Shown here piece by piece: positions 5,045 through 11,037 of a stretch of 11,037 bases of DNA; the stretch's first letter is position 1, and each line of letters begins with the position of its first letter. A program made the position numbers and the translations under genes. The notes under the pieces were generated by a model. That model was not told where the DNA came from and did not search any database. It saw nothing but the letters and a program-made list of their open reading frames with translations. The stretch comes from JAGWRA01 sp035534615 (GTDB taxonomy: Bacteria; Acidobacteriota; Vicinamibacteria; Vicinamibacterales; CAVVIG01), in contig DATLRO010000140.1 of the NCBI GenBank assembly GCA_035534615.1, positions 1-11,037 of the forward strand, written 5' to 3'.

Positions 5045-6580
5045 ATGACCGCCAGCCTGGATCCGCGTGCGGAGGCGTTCGCCCGGCTCTTCGAGGCGGT
5101 TCACGAGGCCGTCTACATCGGCGTGCTCGGTCCCCGGCAGTCGACCACCCTGGCGGCCAATCCCTATCTCAAGCTGATCTTCGGCTATGCGGCCGACGTG
5201 CCGGAAGCCGAGGTGCGCCCGTTCGACGAGGCGCGCTTCGTCGACCCGCAGGCGCGCACGGCGTTCCTCGAGAAGCTGGCGACCGGCGGCGCCGTCACCG
5301 ACTACCTGCTGCGCCTGCGCCGGTCGGGCAACGCGCCGTTCTGGGTCGAGGTGACCGCGCGGGCCGACCCGGCCGACGCCGGCGGCGCGATCCGCGTCGA
5401 GGCGCTGATCCGGGACGTCAGCGAGCGCAAGAAGCTGGACGACCAGACGCGCGAGCTGTATCAGCAGCTGCTGCAGGCCGAGAAGATGGCGGCGCTCGGC
5501 CAGACGATTTCCGGCGTCGCGCACGAGCTGAACAATCCGCTGGCCACCATCCTCACCTGGGCCGAGCGGCTGTCGACCCGCTCCCTGGACGAGGTCGCGC
5601 GGCGCGGCGTCGACCACATCCTCCACGAATCCCAGCGCGCCGCGCGCATCGTCCGCAACCTGCTGACGTTCGCGCGCAAGCGGCAGTCGACCCGGTCGAT
5701 GGTCGATCTGAATCAGGTCATCCGCGAGACGCTGGCGCTGCGGGCGTACGAGCAGCAGGTCGCGAACATCTCCGTCATCGAGGCGCTGGCGTCCGGCCTG
5801 CCGCCGGTGTTCGCCGACGGCCATCAGATCCAGCAGGTGCTGCTCAACCTCGTCATCAACGCCGAGCAGGCCATGCTGGCGTCGCACGGCCGGGGCATGC
5901 TCGTCGTGCGGACCTGGCACGACGCCGCCGCCGAGTCGGTGATGCTGGAAATCGCAGACGATGGCCCGGGCATTCCGGACGATCTGCAGCCGAAGATCTT
6001 CGATCCGTTCTTCACGACCAAGGAGGTCGGCAAGGGGACCGGCCTCGGGCTGACCGTCGCGTACGCGATCGTCGAGGAGCACGGCGGACGGATCTCGCTG
6101 CGGTCGGAGCCGGGGACCGGGACGTCGTTCTTCATCGACCTGCCGGTCAGCGGCGTCCGGCCGCCGGCGACCGCCCCGGCGAAGACGAGTCAGATCGGCC
6201 CGCCGGCCGCGGCCGGCGCGGCCGTGCTGGTGGTCGAAGACGAGCTGGCCCTGGCGTCGGCGGTCGCCGACGCGCTCGTGGATGCCGGCTACAGCGCCGA
6301 CCGCGCGAGCGACGGCGAAGAGGCGCTGACCCGCGTCGCCGGGCGGGCGTACGACGTGATCGTCTGCGACCTGAAGATGCCGAAGGTCGACGGCATGGCG
6401 TTCTTCCGGGCGCTGGCGGCGACCGCGCCGTCGCTGACCCGGCGGGTGATCTTCGTGACCGGCGACGTCATCGGCACCGAGGCCGAGCGGTTTCTGGAAG
6501 AGACCGGCTGCCGGTGGCTGTCGAAGCCGTTCCGGCTGGGTGACCTGCTGAGCGCGGTGCGGCAGTCGATGGGGGAGTAG
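5045..6580 (+). CDS. Soluble hybrid histidine kinase (PAS-HisKA-HATPase-REC)
   Basis: A 511-residue cytoplasmic hybrid sensor kinase with no membrane segment. A PAS sensor domain (about 12-128) leads through a helix to HisKA, with phospho-acceptor His160 in GVAHELNNPLATI. The HATPase domain (about 255-367) has the N box at 268-276 (NLVINAEQA), the G1 box DDGPGIP (305-311), FDPFFTTK and the G2 box GKGTGLGL (329-336). After an Ala/Pro linker comes a receiver domain (about 393-510) with acidic VEDE (397-400), phospho-acceptor Asp442 (VCDLKMP), Thr472 and Lys494 (SKPF). The H box HELNNPL resembles the NtrB/HPK4-type kinases that often pair with NtrC-type regulators, so the activator at 8578-9999 is a plausible target (inference). 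The ATG at 5045 is chosen because the PAS homology starts soon after it and the upstream frame is repeat DNA. It lacks a clear ribosome binding site and has a hairpin just upstream. Confidence 0.9.
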   Translation: MTASLDPRAEAFARLFEAVHEAVYIGVLGPRQSTTLAANPYLKLIFGYAADVPEAEVRPFDEARFVDPQARTAFLEKLATGGAVTDYLLRLRRSGNAPFWVEVTARADPADAGGAIRVEALIRDVSERKKLDDQTRELYQQLLQAEKMAALGQTISGVAHELNNPLATILTWAERLSTRSLDEVARRGVDHILHESQRAARIVRNLLTFARKRQSTRSMVDLNQVIRETLALRAYEQQVANISVIEALASGLPPVFADGHQIQQVLLNLVINAEQAMLASHGRGMLVVRTWHDAAAESVMLEIADDGPGIPDDLQPKIFDPFFTTKEVGKGTGLGLTVAYAIVEEHGGRISLRSEPGTGTSFFIDLPVSGVRPPATAPAKTSQIGPPAAAGAAVLVVEDELALASAVADALVDAGYSADRASDGEEALTRVAGRAYDVIVCDLKMPKVDGMAFFRALAATAPSLTRRVIFVTGDVIGTEAERFLEETGCRWLSKPFRLGDLLSAVRQSMGE

Positions 6581-6585
6581 CCAGG

Positions 6586-6631
6586 TCGGGCGCTCAGGCG
6601 CCCGGGCGCTCGGGCGCTCCTGAGCGCCCGA
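6586..6631. terminator. Long inverted repeat between convergent genes, candidate bidirectional terminator
   Basis: TCGGGCGCTCAGG (6586-6598) pairs perfectly over 13 bp with CCTGAGCGCCCGA (6619-6631). The loop itself contains GC-rich palindromes. It lies between the convergent stops at 6580 and 6642, so it could end transcription from both sides. There is no T-tract, which is common in GC-rich genomes. Confidence 0.6.
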
Positions 6632-6641
6632 GCTCGAAGCC

Positions 6642-7559
6642 CTACCTCGCCGCCGCGACGCTGGCTCGCGCGGGGCGCGCCTGGCGCAGTCGGGTGCCGG
6701 CGCTGCGGCGCGCCTGGTACGTGAGGACGACCCCCTGGTCGGCGGACGGCCGCGCGGCCGGACGGGGGGTGAGCTGCGCCTTGGCCGGCTCGGCCTTCCG
6801 GTTGAACGACAGCAGGGCCGCGCGCACGGCCTCCACCCCTTCCTGGTCCTGCTCGGTGCCGAGCGCGGCCCGGAGACGACGGATGGCGCGCGCGTGGAGC
6901 TGCGAGACGCGCGATTCGTTCACGCCGATCGCCGCACCGATCTGCTTCATCGTCACGTCGCCGTAGTAGTAGAGCGCGATCACCTTCCGCTCGCGCCACG
7001 GCAGCGCGTCGATCGCGGCGCGCACCCGCTCCCGCACTTCCGTCTTCTCGTAGGCGACCGCCGGCGAGTCCGGCTCGGACGGCACGAGCACCGCCGGCAG
7101 CGACGCCTCGTTCAGATGGTCGGGGGCGGCCAGCGGCGACGTCGACTCGATCGTGTTGATCCGGACGATCGTCCGGCCCAGACGCTTCTCGTCGGAGCCG
7201 ACGCGGGCGGCCAGGTCGGCGAGCGACGGCTCGCATCCCAGCTCCCGGCGCAGCGCCTCGCGGGCCGCTTCGAGCTCGCGGCGCACCCGGCGCACGCCGC
7301 GCGGCCAGGCGTCGCGCCGCAGCGCGTCGATCATCGCGCCGCGCACCCGCCGCTCGGCGAACGTCTCGAACTTGATGCCCCGATCCTCGTCGAACCGGTG
7401 GGCCGCGTCGATGAGGCCGATCATGCCGTCCTGGACCAGATCGCCGATGTCGATCGAGTGCGGCATCGAGGCCGCCATCCGGCGCGCCAGCGCTTCGACG
7501 AACGGCAGACCGGCCACGATCCGCTGACTCTCGGCCGCCGAAAGAGGTACTGCGTGCAT
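6642..7559 (-). CDS. FliA/WhiG-type (sigma-28 family) RNA polymerase sigma factor
   Basis: A 305-residue sigma-70-family group 3 sigma factor. Region 2 (about 18-90) contains DIGDLVQDGMIGLIDAAHRFD, then GIKFETFAERRVRGAMIDALR, the hallmark of the FliA/WhiG/SigD branch. Region 3 covers about 95-140. Region 4 (about 183-232) contains LPWRERKVIALYYYGDVTMKQIG and the HTH IGVNESRVSQLHARAI. The last 70 residues or so are a basic Ala/Arg/Pro-rich tail not found in short FliA proteins. The ATG at 7559 has a strong AGGAG 5 nt before it, which rules out the longer frame to 7715. Such factors direct flagellar/chemotaxis or developmental genes, but no flagellar gene is in view, so its regulon is unknown. 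A sigma-54-like promoter lies about 110 nt upstream. Confidence 0.9.
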   Translation of the reverse strand: MHAVPLSAAESQRIVAGLPFVEALARRMAASMPHSIDIGDLVQDGMIGLIDAAHRFDEDRGIKFETFAERRVRGAMIDALRRDAWPRGVRRVRRELEAAREALRRELGCEPSLADLAARVGSDEKRLGRTIVRINTIESTSPLAAPDHLNEASLPAVLVPSEPDSPAVAYEKTEVRERVRAAIDALPWRERKVIALYYYGDVTMKQIGAAIGVNESRVSQLHARAIRRLRAALGTEQDQEGVEAVRAALLSFNRKAEPAKAQLTPRPAARPSADQGVVLTYQARRSAGTRLRQARPARASVAAAR

Positions 7560-7680
7560 GGCTGCTCCTGAAGCGGGGACCGGCCGGCGGGGTGCCTGTC
7601 CGTGCCCCGGCCTTCCCTGGATTCCCCTGGCTGGCCCCGGTCCGGTCGTTCCGCCGTGGCCGCGATGCACTAGCGTTGTG

Positions 7681-7695
7681 GCAATGCGGATACCA
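7681..7695 (-). promoter_or_regulatory. Candidate sigma-54 (-24/-12) promoter for the sigma-factor gene
   Basis: On the minus strand the sequence reads TGGTAT-CCGCA-TTGC, which fits TGGCAC-N5-TTGC with the essential GG and GC at the correct 10-nt gap. Transcription would start near 7669, giving a leader of about 110 nt before the ATG at 7559. A sigma-54 activator gene lies 0.9 kb away. The match is imperfect (TAT instead of CAC), so this is a prediction. Confidence 0.5.
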
Positions 7696-7749
7696 AATGT
7701 CGTCGATCTGGGCACTTCAGAGCAGCAAGACGATGATCAATGGCCGCAA

Positions 7750-7784
7750 GACATTTATTTACAGTGAATTAGCAGGTAAATGTC
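7750..7784. promoter_or_regulatory. Dyad GACATTTA/TAAATGTC, candidate enhancer site
   Basis: GACATTTA (7750-7757) and TAAATGTC (7777-7784) form a perfect 8-bp dyad with a 19-bp spacer in an AT-rich patch of otherwise GC-rich DNA. A nested dyad ATTTAC-N13-GTAAAT occurs at 7757-7781. Relative to the predicted start at 7669 the dyad lies at about -81 to -115, the usual place for NtrC-type activator binding. Confidence 0.45.
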
Positions 7785-7818
7785 GCATTGGATGCAGGAG
7801 GCACTTCTGCACGCGACA
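7781..7818. repeat. Nested inverted repeat TGTCGC/GCGACA with TGCAG/CTGCA inside
   Basis: The outer arms are TGTCGC (7781-7786) and GCGACA (7813-7818). The inner arms are TGCAG (7793-7797) and CTGCA (7807-7811). It can form an interrupted hairpin or two protein half-sites and overlaps the right arm of the GACATTTA dyad. Its role is unknown. Confidence 0.45.
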
Positions 7819-7837
7819 ACACCAAAGAGAGGGAGAA

Positions 7838-7855
7838 CCGCCAACAAAATGGCGG
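7838..7855. repeat. Hairpin CCGCCA-N6-TGGCGG in intergenic region
   Basis: A 6-bp perfect dyad with an ACAAAA loop. The 406-bp gap at 7560-7965 has no credible gene. It is partly AT-rich and contains several dyads, so it looks like a regulatory region for the leftward sigma-factor gene. Confidence 0.4.
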
Positions 7856-7921
7856 ATTGAGGACCACTAGTGTCAATTTAGCGACGGCACTAATTACATG
7901 TTTGGGTCTGAATTCCAGTTT

Positions 7922-7967
7922 TCGGGCGAGCGCCCGATTGCGAAGACGAGGCCGCGGAGAGCGGCCT
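7922..7967 (-). terminator. Two GC hairpins at the 3' end of the H-box gene, candidate terminator
   Basis: On the minus strand, AGGCCGC-N5-GCGGCCT (7949-7967) spans the TAG stop at 7966-7968. It is followed by a second stem, TCGGGC-N4-GCCCGA (7922-7937). No T-run follows either on the minus strand, so termination is inferred only from the hairpins and position. Confidence 0.4.
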
Positions 7968-8175
7968 ATTCGATTTCCGTCGCGGGACTCAGGTGGCGGC
8001 GGATCTCCTTCACGGTCGCCATCGCGTCGAGCACGCTGCCGACGACCTGTCTGGCGCGCGAGCGGTTCGGCTCGGTCGCGGCCTTCGCCTCGAGCAGTTC
8101 GGCGTGCGCGAGGATGATGCCGAGCTGATTGTTCAGCCGGTGAAACAGCGGCCGGAGATCGGGAGGCTCGTCCAT
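7966..8175 (-). CDS. Small stand-alone H-box (DHp-like) protein
   Basis: A 69-residue soluble, helical protein whose centre, LFHRLNNQLGIILAHAELLE (about 11-30), looks like the phospho-acceptor helix of histidine kinases (HxLNNxLxxIxxxAELL). A second helix follows (about 40-63). There is no ATPase domain, so it resembles an isolated dimerisation/phosphotransfer module that could accept phosphate from a kinase or compete with one. This is inference from one motif. The ATG at 8175 has GGAGG 6 nt upstream and is preferred over the in-frame ATG at 8220, which has no good site. It follows the HTH gene by 48 bp and is probably co-transcribed with it. No exact family is recognised. Confidence 0.7.
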   Translation of the reverse strand: MDEPPDLRPLFHRLNNQLGIILAHAELLEAKAATEPNRSRARQVVGSVLDAMATVKEIRRHLSPATEIE

Positions 8176-8223
8176 CGTCCGCCTCCGCAACAGGGTTTCA
8201 GCCGAAACGAGCGGTTCCACCGG

Positions 8224-8439
8224 TCAGGCCTGGTGTCGTGAAGAGGATTGCCAGCTGGCGTCGGCGGGACGGGTCGCTTCGTGCGGGTCGCGCCAGAGCG
8301 TATCGGCGAAGATCCGGACCGATCCGCCGGCCGTCCGGACGTATTCGATCTTTCCGCTGGCGAGCCAGTTGTAAATGGTGCGGCGGCTGACGCCGACCAT
8401 TTCGCACGCCTTCATGATTGAGATCGTCTTCCGCTCCAC
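8224..8439 (-). CDS. Small MerR/excisionase-type helix-turn-helix DNA-binding protein
   Basis: A 71-residue protein with the compact winged HTH of the excisionase/AlpA family (HTH_17). SIMKACEMVGVSRRTIYNWLASGKIEYVRTAGGSVRI (about 7-43) contains the helix-turn-helix, then a wing with GGSVRI in place of the common GRxRI. The start is GTG at 8439, with GGAGG 8 nt upstream (GGAGGAAGAATAC); an ATG at 8415 is a weaker alternative. Stand-alone members act as recombination directionality factors or small transcription regulators. There is no integrase or attachment site here, so a regulatory role is more likely. It is transcribed divergently from the NtrC-type activator and upstream of the H-box gene, forming a two-gene unit. 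Confidence 0.82.
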   Translation of the reverse strand: MERKTISIMKACEMVGVSRRTIYNWLASGKIEYVRTAGGSVRIFADTLWRDPHEATRPADASWQSSSRHQA

Positions 8440-8496
8440 GTATTCTTCCTCCGCCCCCTCGTATCGGTAGCTGCCGGCGGCGGCAATAGGCTCGGC

Positions 8497-8512
8497 CTGA
8501 CGGATCTGTCAG
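8497..8512. promoter_or_regulatory. Dyad CTGAC-N6-GTCAG, candidate operator
   Basis: A perfect 5-bp dyad in the divergent intergenic region, 20 bp upstream of the -35 box of the activator gene and 58 bp from the HTH gene start. It could bind the HTH protein or the activator. Support is only the symmetry and place. Confidence 0.35.
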
Positions 8513-8532
8513 CTCACCCTCTTCCTCCCCCC

Positions 8533-8561
8533 TTGACGCGCGGCGCCGAGACCGTCAAAAT
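8533..8561 (+). promoter_or_regulatory. Sigma-70-type promoter for the NtrC-type activator gene
   Basis: TTGACG (8533-8538) matches the -35 consensus at five of six bases. CAAAAT (8556-8561) matches the -10 at four of six. The spacing is 17 bp. Transcription would begin near 8568, only about 10 nt before the ATG at 8578, leaving no room for a ribosome binding site. Confidence 0.55.
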
Positions 8562-8577
8562 GCCGGCGCCTGACTAA

Positions 8578-9999
<1,422 letters not shown>

Positions 10000-10000
10000 G

Positions 10001-10080
10001 TCGGTGCTCGGTGCTCAGTGCTCAGTGCTCAATGTTCAGTACTCAGTGCTCAACCGAACACCGAGTACCGAGCACTGAGC
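10001..10080 (+). repeat. REP-like 80-bp repeat element, copy in plus orientation
   Basis: It starts 2 bp after the activator stop. It is made of CTCGGTGCTCAGTGCTCA words, then a 34-bp core at 10047-10080 matching the complement of 1616-1649 at 32 of 34 positions. The left part can pair with the right (CGGTGCTC...GAGTACCG), giving an imperfect hairpin that might also end transcription of the activator gene. Confidence 0.8.
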
Positions 10081-10100
10081 GCCGACAAGGATCAAGCGAA

Positions 10101-10475
10101 GTGCTCTCTCACATCGTGCTCTTCCGTCCGCGTCCGGATCTCCCGCCGGACGACAGGCGTGCGCTGATCGAGGCGCTGCGGCTCGCCTTCCAATCGATTC
10201 CATCCATCCGTCGCGTGCGTGTCGGCGTGCGCCGCCTGCATGGGGCGGGGTACGAGCAGGAGATGCGGGAGGACCTGCAGATCGGTGCGGTGCTGGAGTT
10301 CGACGACCTGGCCGGCCTGCACGCGTATCTCGAACACCCGGCCCACCAGGAGCTCGGCGCCCGATTCCGCGCGTCGGCCGCCGCCGCGAGCATCTACGAC
10401 TACGAGATGAGCGACGTGGAAGATCTCGACGCGCTGATTACGGAGCCCTTACTTCTTCTTCCCCCTCCACCCTGA
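10101..10475 (+). CDS. Dabb-family (stress-responsive alpha/beta-barrel) protein
   Basis: A 124-residue protein. The start LSHIVLFRPRPDLPPDDRRA, then IPSIRRVRVGVRR, the long EDLQIGAVLEFDDLAGLHAYLEHPAHQELG segment and the ending IYDYEM are the pattern of the Dabb ferredoxin-like dimeric barrel (about 1-100). Members include stress-induced plant proteins and small bacterial proteins mostly of unknown function; no enzyme role can be given. The GTG at 10101 is chosen because the domain begins there and an AAGGA lies about 10 nt upstream. The frame continues upstream through the repeat, but that part is translated repeat DNA. The tail TEPLLLLPPPP is encoded where the gene overlaps the convergent gene by 27 bp. 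Confidence 0.85.
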   Translation: MLSHIVLFRPRPDLPPDDRRALIEALRLAFQSIPSIRRVRVGVRRLHGAGYEQEMREDLQIGAVLEFDDLAGLHAYLEHPAHQELGARFRASAAAASIYDYEMSDVEDLDALITEPLLLLPPPP

Positions 10476-11037
10476 ACCAGACGGCCTGTGCGGCCCTGCG
10501 CCCTTGGGCCGGAACGGCTTGCGCGGCGGTCGTCCGCCCGGCGCGCCGCCCTGTGGCCGGAACGGCGGCTTGCCACCCGCGCGTTCGCCGCCCGGTGCGC
10601 CTCCCTGCGGCCGGAACGGCGGCTTGCCGCCGCGCTCGCCGCCGCCACCAGGTGGCCGTCCGCCCCACGCCCCCTTCGGCTTCGGCTTCCATGCCGGCCG
10701 CGGCGGCCGGCCACCCGGTGCGCCCCCCTGCGGCCGGAATGGCGGGCGTCCGCCCGGCGCGCCCCCCTGCGGCCGGAACGGCGGCTTGCCGCCGCGCTCG
10801 CCGCCCGGTGCGCCTCCCTGCGGTCGGAATGGCGGTCGGCCGCCCGCACGCTCACCGCCCCCTTCGCCGCGCGGCTCGAACCGACGCTCGCCGCCGCCAC
10901 CAGCCGGCCGTCCGCCCCACGCCCCCTTCGGCTTCGGCTTCCATGCCGGCCGCGGCGGCCGGCCACCCGGTGCGCCCCCCTGCGGCCGGAATGGCGGGCG
11001 TCCGCCCGGCGCGCCCCCCTGCGGCCGGAACGGCGGC
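10449..11037 (-). CDS. C-terminal low-complexity tail of an unidentified protein, 5' end outside window
   Basis: The minus-strand frame is open from the window edge to TAA at 10449-10451, giving 195 residues, all of it repetitive and basic. It has seven copies of PPFRPQGGAPGG, two copies of PAWKPKPKGAWGGRP, ERGGK/ERAGGK linkers, and ends SGSGWRGKKK. The frame is chosen over other open frames on this strand because only it gives clean peptide repeats and keeps Phe, Lys and Gln at fixed places. Gly/Arg/Pro-rich tails of this type are often found on DEAD-box RNA helicases, pseudouridine synthases and other RNA-binding proteins, but the catalytic part is not visible, so identity stays open. The tail is disordered by composition. 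It converges on the Dabb gene with a 27-bp overlap. Confidence 0.75.
   Translation of the reverse strand, partial: PPFRPQGGAPGGRPPFRPQGGAPGGRPPRPAWKPKPKGAWGGRPAGGGGERRFEPRGEGGGERAGGRPPFRPQGGAPGGERGGKPPFRPQGGAPGGRPPFRPQGGAPGGRPPRPAWKPKPKGAWGGRPPGGGGERGGKPPFRPQGGAPGGERAGGKPPFRPQGGAPGGRPPRKPFRPKGAGPHRPSGSGWRGKKK
10654..10785 (-). repeat. 132-bp direct repeat within the tail gene, copy 1 (252-bp period)
   Basis: The 132 bp here are identical to 10906-11037, and the similarity continues leftward with a 2-bp difference into GCTCGCCGCCGCCACCAG. The offset of 252 bp is 84 codons, so the reading frame is kept. The second copy reaches the window edge and may continue. Confidence 0.9.
10906..11037 (-). 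repeat. 132-bp direct repeat within the tail gene, copy 2
   Basis: An exact match to 10654-10785, running to the last base of the window. The lack of synonymous differences points to a recent duplication or gene conversion. Confidence 0.9.

Noticed and set aside
4588..6543. A long plus-strand open frame over the hybrid kinase gene
   Set aside because: It is an out-of-frame shadow caused by high GC. Its translation is Arg/Ala/Gly-rich with no domain, while the kinase frame shows all expected motifs.
6642..7715. A longer sigma factor starting at 7715
   Set aside because: An AGGAG sits at proper distance before the ATG at 7559, and the extra residues are low-complexity and would cross the predicted sigma-54 promoter.
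8224..8439. The excisionase-type protein as a marker of a prophage or integrative element
   Set aside because: No integrase, attachment-site repeat or phage gene is in the window, and the composition matches the neighbours. A regulatory role fits better.
10400..10966. An Arg/Ser/Ala-rich minus-strand frame of 188 codons
   Set aside because: The neighbouring frame gives regular PPFRPQGGAPGG peptides open to the window edge, so this one is an out-of-frame reading of the repeats.

Overview
The window is GC-rich bacterial chromosomal DNA. It holds twelve protein-coding genes, two of them cut by the window edges. There are no rRNA or tRNA genes, no CRISPR array and no transposase. The base composition, the soil-bacterium style of regulation and the degenerate CTCGGTGCTCAGTG-type intergenic repeats suggest an uncultured Acidobacteriota, perhaps Vicinamibacteria. 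That placement is inference from style, not from a marker gene.

Left part (1-3994): the end of a FabZ-like hotdog protein converges on a YhaM-type OB-fold/HD 3'-5' exoribonuclease. Next, also on the minus strand, come a membrane-anchored GAF-GGDEF diguanylate cyclase and, just upstream of it, a 2,4-dienoyl-CoA-reductase-like SDR. Repeats separate or invade the gene ends here.

Centre left (3995-5044): a short plus-strand gene encodes a membrane-anchored PCYCGC-motif protein. Its frame is interrupted by a TGA exactly where the family normally has the first Cys of a CxxC. The frame then continues with 49 family-like codons to a TAG, and a hairpin with a GU-containing loop starts 14 nt after the TGA. 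I read this as a selenoprotein gene with a bacterial SECIS element; it is the most interesting item in the window. It is followed by about 400 bp of GC-rich hairpin repeats, including a 43-bp palindromic insertion with an apparent empty-site copy nearby.

Centre right (5045-9999): a regulatory cluster. It contains a soluble PAS-HisKA-HATPase-REC hybrid kinase, a FliA/WhiG-type sigma factor, a tiny stand-alone H-box (DHp-like) protein, a small MerR/excisionase-type HTH protein, and an NtrC-type sigma-54 activator with an intact GAFTGA loop. Upstream of the sigma-factor gene there is a sigma-54-like -24/-12 site, with a dyad at about -81 to -115 that could be the activator's enhancer. This suggests a cascade from kinase(s) through the NtrC-type activator and sigma-54 to an alternative sigma factor.

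Right end (10001-11037): a repeat element, an inverted copy of the one near 1591-1671, precedes a Dabb-domain protein. The Dabb gene's 3' end overlaps a convergent gene, which enters from beyond the window and encodes a low-complexity PPFRPQGGAPGG-repeat tail of the kind seen on RNA-binding proteins.
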